Assembly: GCF_019749255.1 (NCBI RefSeq) | Contig: NZ_JACWFH010000008.1 | Span: 165,834-229,833 of the forward strand | DNA length: 64,000 bases | Source: Mesobacillus maritimus | GTDB taxonomy: Bacteria; Bacillota; Bacilli; Bacillales; Cytobacillaceae | Direction: 5' to 3' | Part shown: in pieces, positions 26,618 through 35,410 of the stretch | Layout: each line of letters begins with the position of its first letter | Numbering within the stretch: the stretch's first letter is position 1 | Notes under the pieces: generated by a model | The model's database searches: none | What the model saw: only the letters and a program-made list of their open reading frames with translations | Told to the model about the DNA's origin: nothing | Made by a program: the position numbers and the translations under genes

Positions 26618-26645
26618 TCATAATGTGTCCAAGCTAGCATACATT
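26618..26645 (+). promoter_or_regulatory. Sigma-E promoter of spoIIIA
   Basis: The -10 CATACATT (26638-26645) is a perfect sigma-E match. The -35 TCATAAT (26618-26624) sits 13 bases upstream. It implies mother-cell transcription of the spoIIIA operon, as known for B. subtilis. Confidence 0.8.
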
Positions 26646-26681
26646 TTAAGTAGTGAGAGGGATTATTCAGGAGGAGTAGAT

Positions 26682-27605
26682 ATGCAGGAGATTCTGTCTT
26701 TTTTACCAAAACGGATTGTGGAAGCTCTGGAAGCAATTTCTCAAGTTCAAGGAGATAAAGTTGAGGAAATTAGGGTTAGGATTGGCAGACCTCTTGAAGT
26801 AGTTGCAGAAGGTTTTCCAAGTTTCTTACCATACTTTGTTACTCATGAGGACGGAGTTCAACTCTTAAATAAACTAGGGAACTTTTCGATGTATACCCTT
26901 GAAGAAGAACTAAAAAGGGGTTATATCACGATTGCTGGTGGTCACCGAGTGGGGCTCGCAGGAAAGGTCATCCTTGAGAATGGGAAGGTAAAAGCGATTC
27001 GGGATATCTCATCCTTTAATATCCGGATTGCTAGGGAGAAAATCGGCATCGCAGAGCAGTTACTTCCCTTCATATATACGAAAGATTGGCAGCATACAAT
27101 CATCATTGGTCCGCCACAAACGGGAAAAACAACCTTACTTCGTGATGTCGCCAGGGTAATCTCTACAGGGATAGAAAAAGAGAACGTCCCTCCCATGAAA
27201 GTCGGGATTGTCGATGAGCGATCAGAAATTGCGGGGTGTGTACACGGAATTCCACAACTTACATTTGGACCTAGAGTTGATGTTCTTGATGCCTGTCCAA
27301 AAGCGGAAGGAATGATGATGTTAATCCGCTCCATGAGTCCTGATGTTTTGGTAGTGGATGAGATAGGGAGAGAAGAAGATGCGGCAGCCATCATGGAAGC
27401 CGTTAATGCGGGGATAAAATTAATGATGACTACCCACGGTAATAGCCTAGCAGAGATTCGGAAACGCCCTTCGTTACAGCCAATCATTGATATGGGGATA
27501 TTCACAAGATTTGTTGAGCTTTCAAGGTCATTAGGTCCAGGTACAATTTCCTGTATTAAAAATGAAAAGGGTCATGAAATCGCCCGAAAAGTGAGCGTGA
27601 CTTAA
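26682..27605 (+). CDS. spoIIIAA: SpoIIIAA, sporulation ATPase
   Basis: This is a secretion-type ATPase of the SpoIIIA channel, acting on the mother-cell side of the forespore membranes. Walker A is GPPQTGKTTL (near 148), Walker B VLVVDEIGREED (near 225), with TTHGNS downstream. At 307 aa it equals the B. subtilis protein. ATG 26682 follows AGGAGGAG. A longer reading from 26625 would start upstream of the sigma-E promoter and is wrong. It is first of eight overlapping or near-overlapping genes. Confidence 0.97.
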   Translation: MQEILSFLPKRIVEALEAISQVQGDKVEEIRVRIGRPLEVVAEGFPSFLPYFVTHEDGVQLLNKLGNFSMYTLEEELKRGYITIAGGHRVGLAGKVILENGKVKAIRDISSFNIRIAREKIGIAEQLLPFIYTKDWQHTIIIGPPQTGKTTLLRDVARVISTGIEKENVPPMKVGIVDERSEIAGCVHGIPQLTFGPRVDVLDACPKAEGMMMLIRSMSPDVLVVDEIGREEDAAAIMEAVNAGIKLMMTTHGNSLAEIRKRPSLQPIIDMGIFTRFVELSRSLGPGTISCIKNEKGHEIARKVSVT

Positions 27606-28121
27606 ATGATCAAATTAATCGGAGCTGCCCTTATTATTGTTGCAACATCTTGGACGGGCATGGAGGCAGCCAAGCAATTAAGTGAGCGTCCAAAGCAATT
27701 GCGTCATTTAAAAGCTGCACTACAGTCGTTAGAGGCTGAAATTATGTACGGACATACACCGCTTCATGAGGCCTCACGAAAACTTGCCTCTCAGTTATCT
27801 AAACCTATCGCTTTGCTCTTCGAATCCTTTGCTGAAAAACTTATGGAATCAGAGACAACGGTGAGGAACGCTTGGGAGGAAAGCTTAAATGAAATTTGGA
27901 AAAAGACGGCCCTTAAACAGGGGGAATATGAGATTCTACGACAGTTTGGGGAGACGCTAGGACGTCATGATAAGTATTCCCAACAAAAACAAATCAACCT
28001 AGCCATTACACATTTAGAAAGAGAGGAAGGAGATGCCTACGAGAGGCAGTTGAAATATGAAAAAATGGTTAAAAGCCTAGGCTTTTTATCTGGATTGCTA
28101 TTAATTATTTTATTGATGTAA
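27606..28121 (+). CDS. spoIIIAB: SpoIIIAB, stage III sporulation protein
   Basis: This 171-aa membrane protein has hydrophobic helices at each end (about 3-18 and 155-171) and a cytoplasmic helical bundle between (LSERPKQLRHLKAALQSLE, LGRHDKYSQQKQI). It is related to the GspF-type platform and partners with SpoIIIAA in the feeding channel. Its ATG immediately follows the spoIIIAA stop. Confidence 0.95.
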   Translation: MIKLIGAALIIVATSWTGMEAAKQLSERPKQLRHLKAALQSLEAEIMYGHTPLHEASRKLASQLSKPIALLFESFAEKLMESETTVRNAWEESLNEIWKKTALKQGEYEILRQFGETLGRHDKYSQQKQINLAITHLEREEGDAYERQLKYEKMVKSLGFLSGLLLIILLM

Positions 28122-28140
28122 CGATTAGGGGGCAGACGAG

Positions 28141-28347
28141 ATGGGTTTGGATGTTGATATTATTTTCAAAATCGCCGGTGTAGGCATTGTTGTGGCGTTT
28201 CTCCATACGATTCTTGATCAAATGGGAAAAAAAGAATATGCCCAATGGGTAACGTTATTCGGCTTTATATATATCCTTTTTATGGTTGCATCGATTGTAG
28301 ATGACCTCTTCGAGAAAATTAAATCTGTGTTTCTATTTCAAGGATAA
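28141..28347 (+). CDS. spoIIIAC: SpoIIIAC, stage III sporulation protein
   Basis: This is a 68-aa membrane protein with two helices (about 7-25 and 35-58), full length for the family. It is part of the mother-cell channel complex. ATG 28141 follows GGGGGC. spoIIIAD follows within 14 bases. Confidence 0.95.
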   Translation: MGLDVDIIFKIAGVGIVVAFLHTILDQMGKKEYAQWVTLFGFIYILFMVASIVDDLFEKIKSVFLFQG

Positions 28348-28361
28348 GGGAGGGCTTAGAG

Positions 28362-28751
28362 ATTGAAATCATACAGATTATTGGGGTTGCTTTAGTCGCT
28401 ACCTTTCTTGCCCTTATTCTAAAGGAACAAAAGCCTAATTTTGCCTTTTTACTGATTGTCTTTACAGGCTGTGCCATCTTCCTTTTTCTAGTCGATCAGA
28501 TTTATTTAATTATTAATATGATTGAGCAACTAGCTACGAACGCAAAAGTGAACCTCATTTATGTGGAAACGATTTTGAAAATTATTGGCATCGCTTATAT
28601 TGCAGAATTTGCCGCACAAATTACCAAGGATGCTGGGCAAGGGTCGATTGCTTCGAAAATTGAGCTAGGGGGAAAAATACTTATTCTTGCTACAGCCATT
28701 CCAATTTTAACTGTGATGATTGAGACGATTATTCAGTTAATCCCTGGATAA
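28362..28751 (+). CDS. spoIIIAD: SpoIIIAD, stage III sporulation protein (AUU start)
   Basis: This is a multi-helix membrane protein of 129 aa in the SpoIIIA channel. The sequence IEIIQIIGVALVATFLALIL through KEQKPNFAF and YVETILKIIGIAYIAEF matches SpoIIIAD over its full length. No in-frame ATG, GTG or TTG exists between the previous stop and conserved sequence. ATT 28362 lies 7 bases after AAGGGAGGG and coincides with the family start. A start at ATG 28518 would delete 52 conserved residues. TTG 28363 is in the wrong frame. The gene therefore seems to start at AUU. Confidence 0.9.
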   Translation: MEIIQIIGVALVATFLALILKEQKPNFAFLLIVFTGCAIFLFLVDQIYLIINMIEQLATNAKVNLIYVETILKIIGIAYIAEFAAQITKDAGQGSIASKIELGGKILILATAIPILTVMIETIIQLIPG

Positions 28752-28771
28752 GCAGGGAGGAGGAGCTAATC

Positions 28772-29986
28772 ATGTTTGGGGAAATTATCAAGCAAAAGAT
28801 GCAGCTAACTTTTAGTATTGTACTTGTCCTTTTTTTCTTATCCTGCACAGGTGTACAAGCTAATACAGATGAGGACAAGCCAGAAGGTCTCGTCCAAACA
28901 GAAGGAATAGCTAAAGAGCAACTTGATGCCTTGAATATAGACGAGCTTCAAAGGTTTTGGGAGGATATCCTTACTGAATATGGAGGATTCTTACCAGAAA
29001 GCCAAAAGGGAAGCTTATATGATTTTATTAGTGGTGAGAAGGAATTTAGTTTGAAGGACTGGTTAAAAGGAATTCTACAATTTATGTTCCATGAGTTTCT
29101 TGCGAATGGAAAGTTACTAGGTTCACTTGTTTTGTTAACAATTTTTAGTATCTTTCTTCAAACTCTTCAGAACTCCTTTGAAAAAAGCACCATCAGTAAG
29201 GTAGCATACTCGATCGTATTTATGGTATTAATCATCATTGCTTTAAACAGTTTTCACATTGTCCTTGACTATACAAATGAAACAATCGCGAAAATGATCC
29301 ATTTTATCCTAGGGTTAATCCCCCTTTTGTTAGCGTTAATTGTTTCATCCGGTGGATTTGTGTCTGCAGCTTTCTTTCATCCAGTTATCTTGTTTTTAAT
29401 GAATACAAGTGGGATGTTCATTCAATATATCGTCCTGCCTCTACTTATGCTATCTGCTCTACTAAGCATTGTTAGTATTTTAACCGATCACTATAAGGTC
29501 ACGCAGCTTGCTGGTTTACTTCGGAACTGGAGCATTGGCCTTCTAGGACTGTTCTTAACGGTCTTTCTAGGTGTGATTTCGGTTCAAGGAGCAGCGACAG
29601 CCGTAACTGATGGAGTGACATTACGAACAGCAAAATTCATGACTAGTAACTTTATTCCAGTGATTGGCAGATTTTTCACAGATGCAACAGATACAGTCAT
29701 CAGTGCTTCTTTATTGTTAAAGAACACGGTTGGGATTGCAGGAGTAGCCATCGTCCTTTTAATAGCGGCTTTTCCAGCTGTGAAAATTTTGCTGATTGCT
29801 TTCACATATAAATTTGCAGCGGCTATTCTCCAACCGCTAGGAGGTGGCCCAGTAATAGCCTGTCTTGATGTCATTTCTAAAAGCATCATATATGTTTTTG
29901 CAGCACTTGCCATCGTTTCATTCATGTTTTTCCTGTGCATTACCGTAATTGTCGCTGCTGGAAATTTAACGATGATGGTTCGATAG
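28772..29986 (+). CDS. spoIIIAE: SpoIIIAE, stage III sporulation protein
   Basis: This large polytopic channel component has 404 aa. It has a signal-like N-terminus (residues 10-31, ending ...GVQA), a soluble region to about 100, then about seven hydrophobic segments. The family motif region HPVILFLMNTSGMFIQY and LQPLGGGPVIACLD is present. It is the probable transmembrane pore of the SpoIIIA complex. Confidence 0.96.
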   Translation: MFGEIIKQKMQLTFSIVLVLFFLSCTGVQANTDEDKPEGLVQTEGIAKEQLDALNIDELQRFWEDILTEYGGFLPESQKGSLYDFISGEKEFSLKDWLKGILQFMFHEFLANGKLLGSLVLLTIFSIFLQTLQNSFEKSTISKVAYSIVFMVLIIIALNSFHIVLDYTNETIAKMIHFILGLIPLLLALIVSSGGFVSAAFFHPVILFLMNTSGMFIQYIVLPLLMLSALLSIVSILTDHYKVTQLAGLLRNWSIGLLGLFLTVFLGVISVQGAATAVTDGVTLRTAKFMTSNFIPVIGRFFTDATDTVISASLLLKNTVGIAGVAIVLLIAAFPAVKILLIAFTYKFAAAILQPLGGGPVIACLDVISKSIIYVFAALAIVSFMFFLCITVIVAAGNLTMMVR

Positions 29987-29998
29987 GAGGAGCGAGGT

Positions 29999-30616
29999 TT
30001 GGATTTTTTAACAGAGTGGATCACGAATATTATCATTTTTATCTTGCTAGCAACTATCATCGATATGCTCTTACCCAATTCAAGCTTGCAAAAATACGTT
30101 AAAGTGGTCATCAGCTTACTGCTGATTTCAATCATATTATCACCCATCATGAAAATTTTCTCGAGTGATTTTGAATCGGCAATTGCCTCTATTTCCAATT
30201 ACAATAGCAAAGTTGATGAAGAAAAAATGGAAAATTTAATAGAATTGCAGAAAAAAGAAATACAAGCCTCCCAACATGCATATATTTTAGAACAAACAGC
30301 TGTCCAATTAAAGATGGACGCAGAGGAGGAGTTGATGGAACAGTACGGGATGGAAATTGCAGAGATCCAAGTAGAAGCAGAAGAAATGGACGAGAACTTG
30401 TCTCCGGAAAGCTTGCAATCTATTACTGTTCAAATTGCAAAGGAAGGAGATCAGGAAGAAGCAGTCGCTGTAGTTAAGGAAATTAAAATTGATACTGCCG
30501 AGCCCCTTCCATCAGAACAAAACTCACAAAACACGGAAGAAATTAGTGCTTTTCTTGCAGAAAAGTGGAATGTTCCAAATGCGTCAATCGAAATTGTCAT
30601 AGAAGGGGGGACATAA
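29999..30616 (+). CDS. spoIIIAF: SpoIIIAF, stage III sporulation protein
   Basis: This 205-aa protein has two N-terminal helices (about 8-25 and 35-52) and a soluble ring-building-like C-terminal domain exposed between the forespore membranes. TTG 29999 follows AGGAGGAGCGAGG and yields MDFLTEWITNIII, the family start. It lies between spoIIIAE and spoIIIAG. Confidence 0.95.
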   Translation: MDFLTEWITNIIIFILLATIIDMLLPNSSLQKYVKVVISLLLISIILSPIMKIFSSDFESAIASISNYNSKVDEEKMENLIELQKKEIQASQHAYILEQTAVQLKMDAEEELMEQYGMEIAEIQVEAEEMDENLSPESLQSITVQIAKEGDQEEAVAVVKEIKIDTAEPLPSEQNSQNTEEISAFLAEKWNVPNASIEIVIEGGT

Positions 30617-30623
30617 CGTAACG

Positions 30624-31286
30624 ATGGGCAATAATAAAGGGCCAATAAACTGGATAAAAGATCAGCTGACCAAAAAAGAGGACTCACAAGATAAAAAGGC
30701 AGCCAAATACCCCTATTTACTAATTGTCGTTGCATTTGGGGTTGCCATCATGCTGGTCGGCAATTTATTTTCAAGAGATACGACCCAAACAGATGGTATT
30801 CCAGCCTTTAATAATAATGCTAGTCAAGAAGATGAGCCGGCTTTCGGACAAAAGAAAACAGCTGAAAACAACATGATTGCCGATTATGAAGATGAATATG
30901 AACGAGAGCTAAAAGAGGCTTTGGAGACAATTGCTGGAGTAGATGAGGTCTCGGTAATCGTGAACGTTGATGCAACCGAAAAAAAAGTGTTAGAGAAAAA
31001 TACCGTTACCCAATCGCAAACAACCGAGGAAACAGATCGAGAGGGTGGGAAACGAGGGGTTGAGGACCTCTCAAAGGACGAACAACTCGTCATCATTCGT
31101 GAGGGGGAAAATGAAACTCCAATAGTTCTAGAAACGAAGAAACCTACTATTAGGGGAGTCCTTGTTGTCGCAAAAGGAGCAGAAAATGTACAGGTCCAAA
31201 AATGGATTACTGAAGCGGTTACTAGAACACTTGATGTCCCTAGTCACCGGGTTTCAGTGCTACCTAAAAAATCTAAGGGGGATTAA
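30624..31286 (+). CDS. spoIIIAG: SpoIIIAG, stage III sporulation protein
   Basis: This 220-aa protein has one helix (about 28-45) and an extracytoplasmic domain with the ring-building motif ALETIAGVDEVSVIVNVD. An insertion rich in Lys/Glu/Thr follows and is thought to form the beta-crown in this family. SpoIIIAG forms a large ring in the intermembrane space. Full-length and intact. Confidence 0.96.
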   Translation: MGNNKGPINWIKDQLTKKEDSQDKKAAKYPYLLIVVAFGVAIMLVGNLFSRDTTQTDGIPAFNNNASQEDEPAFGQKKTAENNMIADYEDEYERELKEALETIAGVDEVSVIVNVDATEKKVLEKNTVTQSQTTEETDREGGKRGVEDLSKDEQLVIIREGENETPIVLETKKPTIRGVLVVAKGAENVQVQKWITEAVTRTLDVPSHRVSVLPKKSKGD

Positions 31287-31289
31287 CGA

Positions 31290-31844
31290 ATGTTATTAAA
31301 GAAACAAACAGTTTGGTTATTAACAATGCTAAGTTTGGTGGTTGTATTATCAGTCTATTATATTACCTCTCCGGAACCTAATCAGGGAAATCTAGCAACC
31401 GTTGAGGAACAGGAAGAAAATGCGGTTAATGAAGAGGCTATGGAAGAAGTTAAATCAGAAGATGGAGAAACAATTATCTCTGGTGTTGCTAGTGACGAGC
31501 AGTTTGAGGCGCTTCGTTTAGATCTTGAAGATGCCCGAAGTGAAATGAAAGAAGAATATCAAGAAATTGTTGCCTCTACAGATCTTCCTGTAGAACAAAG
31601 AAATGATGCTTATGAAAAAATGAAGGAATTAGATAATGTTTCTCAGAAAGAAGGAACCCTTGAAACATTGATCAAAACAATGGGTTATGATGATGCACTA
31701 GTAAGAGCAGATGGCGATAAAGTCCGTGTTACCGTTAAAGCGAAAGAACATTCCGCAGCCGAGGCAAACGAAATTATTCAAATGGTTAGAAATGAATTAG
31801 GTTCATTACAGGCGGTTGCAGTAACCTTCCAACCTGAAAAATAA
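31290..31844 (+). CDS. spoIIIAH: SpoIIIAH, stage III sporulation protein
   Basis: This is the mother-cell partner of forespore SpoIIQ, 184 aa. It has an N-terminal helix (about 8-25), an acidic linker, and a C-terminal YscJ/FliF-like domain (LIKTMGYDDALVRADGDKVRV, ANEIIQMV). It is somewhat shorter than the B. subtilis protein, mainly in the linker. It ends the operon before a strong terminator. Confidence 0.95.
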   Translation: MLLKKQTVWLLTMLSLVVVLSVYYITSPEPNQGNLATVEEQEENAVNEEAMEEVKSEDGETIISGVASDEQFEALRLDLEDARSEMKEEYQEIVASTDLPVEQRNDAYEKMKELDNVSQKEGTLETLIKTMGYDDALVRADGDKVRVTVKAKEHSAAEANEIIQMVRNELGSLQAVAVTFQPEK

Positions 31845-31853
31845 AAGGATTAG

Positions 31854-31888
31854 AAAGGCCGGGTAGTCCAAAACCCCGGCCTTTTTTC
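31854..31888 (+). terminator. Terminator of spoIIIA operon
   Basis: AAGGCCGGG pairs with CCCGGCCTT, followed by six T. Strong intrinsic terminator. Confidence 0.92.
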
Positions 31889-32287
31889 TGTGTAATTGCA
31901 TATGAAATAGACGTTTCCTTAAAGATTGTATAAAAATCATAATGATAGTTTCACATTTCTTCAAGTGAGGTATAAAATAGAAGTAATAGTCTGAATTGTC
32001 GTTAAGTAGATAGGATAATCGTACATATTGAATTTTCACATGGTATTATCGTATAGTATTAGTATCTAGTCATAAAACGATAGAGTAAAAGCACAGGAGC
32101 CTGTTCCGTTTCTTATTGTAAGGAGCTTGATGCTAGACTTTCTTTTATCTTTCGAGAAAGACTTATGCAGTATGGCTAGATTAAAAGTGAGCACCTATCC
32201 TATTTTTAAAAAACGAATTAAATTTACAACGTTTAGACTTTACTTATTACTATTGTCTGCTCAAAAATTAACCAAGGGGTGTGTAAA
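31889..32287 (+). other. Long accBC leader region
   Basis: About 400 bases without a gene. It contains the accB promoter and a candidate operator, then roughly 210 bases of probable untranslated leader. Short stems are visible (ACAGGAGCCTGT near 32093; ACTTTCT/AGAAAGT-like near 32135-32162), but none matches a known riboswitch. Confidence 0.5.
32028..32075 (+). promoter_or_regulatory. accB promoter with FapR-like operator
   Basis: TTGAAT (32028) and TATAGT (32052) form a sigma-A promoter with an 18-base spacer. Immediately downstream, 32059-32075 reads TTAGTATCTAGTCATAA. It resembles the FapR operator (TTAGTA-N5-TACTAA) with a perfect left half and 4 of 6 in the right. Position over the start site suits repression. 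FapR binding is inferred only. Confidence 0.45.
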
Positions 32288-32788
32288 ATGTTAAAAGTAC
32301 AGGAAATCAGAGAATTAATTAAACTAGTCGATCAATCAAGCATTGATGAATTCAGTTATGAGGTCGAAGGTTCGAAAATTAAAATGAAGAAGAAGAGTGC
32401 TGGACAACAGGTAATTGTTGAGCCGGCGAGAGTTGTGACAGAAACACCGGCGCCAATCCAACCTGTTCAAACAGCTCCTGCAGCTCCTGTAGTACAAGTA
32501 GATGAGCAAAAACAAACTTCAAAAGAGGAAAATGTTCAGGAAACAAATTTACATAAAATCACTTCTCCAATGGTGGGAACCTTCTATCAATCACCATCAC
32601 CAGATGCCGATGTTTATGTAAAGCCTGGCTCTAAGGTTAGCAAGGATTCAATTGTATGTATTGTCGAAGCAATGAAACTATTTAATGAAATTGAAGCAGA
32701 AGTGAATGGTGAAATTGTCGAGATACTTGTAAAGGACGGACAGCTTGTGGAATATGGCCAGCCTTTATTCCTTGTAAAGCCTGAATAA
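32288..32788 (+). CDS. accB: AccB, biotin carboxyl carrier protein
   Basis: This is the carrier subunit of acetyl-CoA carboxylase, 166 aa. An N-terminal assembly region is followed by a Pro/Ala/Gln-rich hinge (about 45-85). The C-terminal biotinyl domain has the target Lys in EAMKLFNEI (near 130). ATG 32288 follows AAGGGGTG; GTG 32279 is inside that site. It is co-transcribed with accC 14 bases downstream. Confidence 0.97.
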   Translation: MLKVQEIRELIKLVDQSSIDEFSYEVEGSKIKMKKKSAGQQVIVEPARVVTETPAPIQPVQTAPAAPVVQVDEQKQTSKEENVQETNLHKITSPMVGTFYQSPSPDADVYVKPGSKVSKDSIVCIVEAMKLFNEIEAEVNGEIVEILVKDGQLVEYGQPLFLVKPE

Positions 32789-32802
32789 GGAGGGTAAATG
32801 GC

Positions 32803-34158
32803 ATGATAAAAAAACTATTGATTGCGAACCGAGGAGAAATTGCTGTCCGTATCATCCGTGCATGTCGTGAGCTTGGGATTGAATCTGTTGCCGTTTATTC
32901 GGAAGCAGATAAAGAATCCCTACATGTACAGTTGGCCGATGAGGCATACTGCATTGGACCAAAAGCATCGAAGGATAGCTATTTAAATTTTACAAACATT
33001 GTCAGCGTCGCAAAGTTAACGGATTGTGATGCTATCCATCCTGGTTATGGATTCTTGGCCGAAAATGCTGATTTTGCAGAGCTATGTAGAGAGGTTAACA
33101 TCATTTTTGTTGGTCCTACTCCAGAAGCAATTCAGAAAATGGGTACGAAGGATGTAGCGCGAGAAACGATGCGTGAAGCGAGTGTTCCGATTGTTCCAGG
33201 TTCTAGAGGAATCATAAACAGTCCGGATGAAGCAGTTGAACTAGCGGGTGAAATTGGCTATCCTGTAATCATTAAGGCAACTGCTGGGGGCGGCGGAAAA
33301 GGAATTCGTGTTGCCAGGACCGAACAAGAACTTATTAAAGGGATTAATATTACGCAACAGGAAGCAAATACAGCTTTTGGAAACCCAGGAGTCTATATTG
33401 AAAAATATATTGAGGACTTCCGACATGTTGAAATTCAAGTGTTGGCCGATAATTATGGGAATACCATTCATCTAGGTGAACGAGATTGTTCCATCCAAAG
33501 GAGACTGCAAAAACTACTTGAAGAAACCCCATCTCCAGCTTTGGACGAGGAAATCCGAGAAAAAATGGGAAATGCAGCAGTAAAAGCTGCAAAAGCTGTT
33601 GCTTATACAGGCGCTGGCACGGTAGAATTTATATATGATTACCGCAATCGTCAATTTTATTTCATGGAAATGAATACCCGTATCCAAGTGGAGCATCCTG
33701 TTACTGAGATGGTAACAGGAGTCGACCTCATTAAGGAGCAGATTAGAGTGGCATCCGGAGAGAGGCTTAGCTTAGAACAAGAAGAAGTTACTTTTAATGG
33801 TTGGGCAATCGAATGTCGGATCAATGCTGAAAACCCATCCAAAAATTTTATGCCGTCAGCTGGTAAAATTAAAATGTATCTTCCGCCAGGAGGCCTTGGT
33901 GTCCGTGTTGATTCTGCCGCATATCCGGGTTATACAATTCCACCATACTATGATTCGATGATTGCAAAGGTTATCGTTCACGGAAGTACACGTGAGGAAG
34001 CGATTAGCCGTATGCGAAGAGCGTTGTCCGAATTTGTCATTGAAGGGATTCATACTACGATTCCTTTCCATTTAAAATTGCTTAGCCATGAGCAATTTGT
34101 TGAAGGGCAGTTTAATACGAAGTTTTTAGAAATGTATGATGTGATGTCAGAAGAATAA
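32803..34158 (+). CDS. accC: AccC, biotin carboxylase
   Basis: This is an ATP-grasp enzyme that carboxylates biotin on AccB, 451 aa. Blocks in order are [34 protein letters not shown], the ATP loop [12 protein letters not shown] (near 165), [12 protein letters not shown] with catalytic residues, and [19 protein letters not shown] follows GGAGGG. First committed step of fatty-acid synthesis. Confidence 0.97.
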   Translation: MIKKLLIANRGEIAVRIIRACRELGIESVAVYSEADKESLHVQLADEAYCIGPKASKDSYLNFTNIVSVAKLTDCDAIHPGYGFLAENADFAELCREVNIIFVGPTPEAIQKMGTKDVARETMREASVPIVPGSRGIINSPDEAVELAGEIGYPVIIKATAGGGGKGIRVARTEQELIKGINITQQEANTAFGNPGVYIEKYIEDFRHVEIQVLADNYGNTIHLGERDCSIQRRLQKLLEETPSPALDEEIREKMGNAAVKAAKAVAYTGAGTVEFIYDYRNRQFYFMEMNTRIQVEHPVTEMVTGVDLIKEQIRVASGERLSLEQEEVTFNGWAIECRINAENPSKNFMPSAGKIKMYLPPGGLGVRVDSAAYPGYTIPPYYDSMIAKVIVHGSTREEAISRMRRALSEFVIEGIHTTIPFHLKLLSHEQFVEGQFNTKFLEMYDVMSEE

Positions 34159-34175
34159 ATTAGGAGGTGCAAGCA

Positions 34176-34583
34176 ATGAGTGAACAGCGTGTACTAGAAA
34201 TGAGTCAAGGTGATAACAGTCTTGGAAAGGTTGAAATTGCTCCTGAAGTAATTGAAGTCATTGCAGGGATTGCCGCTTCAGAGGTAGAGGGTGTATCACA
34301 AATGCGTGGAAGCTTTGCGGCAGGTGTTGTTGAACGTCTTGGTAAAAAAAATCATGGCAAAGGGGTTAGGGTGGAACTTGCAGAGGATGGCATCAAAGTA
34401 GATGTTTACTGCTTGATGAAGTTTGGATTATCCATTCCAACCGTTGCTCAAAAGATCCAGGACAATATTCGTCAGGCTCTTTTAAATATGACCGCTCTTG
34501 AAGCGTCAGAAGTAAACATTCATGTTGTAGGAATACAATTTGAAAATCAGAAACCTGAGAATGAACTAGAAGTAGATATGTAA
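34176..34583 (+). CDS. yqhY: Asp23/YqhY family protein
   Basis: This 135-aa Asp23-family protein starts with a short charged tail, then the conserved block GKVEIAPEVIEVIAGIAASEVEGV. The C-terminal part alternates hydrophobic strands. Linked to accBC in Bacillus, where loss of yqhY is reported to disturb acetyl-CoA carboxylase balance. ATG 34176 follows TAGGAGGTG by 6 bases. A terminator follows. Confidence 0.92.
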   Translation: MSEQRVLEMSQGDNSLGKVEIAPEVIEVIAGIAASEVEGVSQMRGSFAAGVVERLGKKNHGKGVRVELAEDGIKVDVYCLMKFGLSIPTVAQKIQDNIRQALLNMTALEASEVNIHVVGIQFENQKPENELEVDM

Positions 34584-34590
34584 AAGGAAG

Positions 34591-34624
34591 ACCAAAGACA
34601 GTCTCTCTGTCTTTGGTTTTTTGT
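34591..34624 (+). terminator. Terminator after accBC-yqhY
   Basis: ACCAAAGACAG pairs with CTGTCTTTGGT, followed by six T. Confidence 0.92.
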
Positions 34625-34964
34625 TTTCAAATTTATTAATAGTCTTCTGTTAAAGACTTTTTAATAATCCAAAAGCCAATTTTAGCGTAAAAACAGCTAG
34701 TTATGTGGTCTTCAATACGTTTGCAGTCTTTTTATAATTGAATTCATTTTATAGGTAATAAATGAACTTGAAATAATCGTCGTTGCTATGCAAGTGCAAC
34801 AAAGTTCCAGAAAAGAGCCTTGTTAAAAAATTCAGCAAATTGTATTCAAGCTGTTTAAGTTCCTTGATAATAGTAAAAATAATAGAGAAGCCATTCGCAT
34901 AATGCCAATGGTATGCTATTATCTTGTTAGTGAGCGCTGACACCATAAAGGAGTTTTGAACATA
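34625..34964 (+). other. Gene-free region before nusB
   Basis: No gene or named RNA is recognised in these 340 bases. A plausible nusB promoter is TTCGCA (34894) and TATTAT (34917) with a 17-base spacer. The rest is A/T-rich with no clear structure. Confidence 0.45.
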
Positions 34965-35354
34965 ATGAAAAGAAGAACAGCAAGAGAAAAGGCATTACAG
35001 GCCTTGTTTCAAATCGATATCAGTAAAGTTGAATCAAGCGAGGCAATTCAACATGTCCTTGAAGATCAACCGAACGATCAGTATTTAACAGGGCTCGTAG
35101 AAGGAGTCATTCAATATCAAGAAGAGATTGATCAAATAATCAAAGAGCATTTAGAGAAATGGACGATTGAACGTCTCGCTCATGTGGACAGAAGCATATT
35201 GCGTCTAGCCGTGTATGAATTGATGTATTGTAAAGAAGAAGTACCAGCAAATGTTGCTATGGACGAGGCAATTGAAATAGCCAAAATTTATGGGGATGAC
35301 CAGTCTAGTAGATTTATCAATGGGGTACTATCAAAAGTTAAACAGGCTTTGTAA
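34965..35354 (+). CDS. nusB: NusB, transcription antitermination factor
   Basis: This all-helical 129-aa protein begins MKRRTAREKALQALFQID, the family signature. It joins NusE (S10) on boxA to support rRNA transcription. Later blocks KWTIERLAHVDRSILRLAVYE and VAMDEAIEIAKIYGDD are intact. ATG 34965 follows AAAGGAG by about 11 bases. TTG 34956 is nearer but gives a non-family extension. It heads a run into folD. Confidence 0.95.
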   Translation: MKRRTAREKALQALFQIDISKVESSEAIQHVLEDQPNDQYLTGLVEGVIQYQEEIDQIIKEHLEKWTIERLAHVDRSILRLAVYELMYCKEEVPANVAMDEAIEIAKIYGDDQSSRFINGVLSKVKQAL

Positions 35355-35410
35355 TTGCTCTTCATTCTAACGCTGGTTAGTCCTTTAAGGGAATAAGGGG
35401 ATGAGTAGAC

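Noticed and set aside
29584..30198. 204-aa reverse frame across spoIIIAE/spoIIIAF
   Set aside because: Shadow of two well-conserved sporulation genes on the plus strand.
34749..34946. 65-aa reverse-strand frame upstream of nusB
   Set aside because: A/T-rich composition, no ribosome-binding site and no recognisable family; it overlaps the likely nusB promoter.
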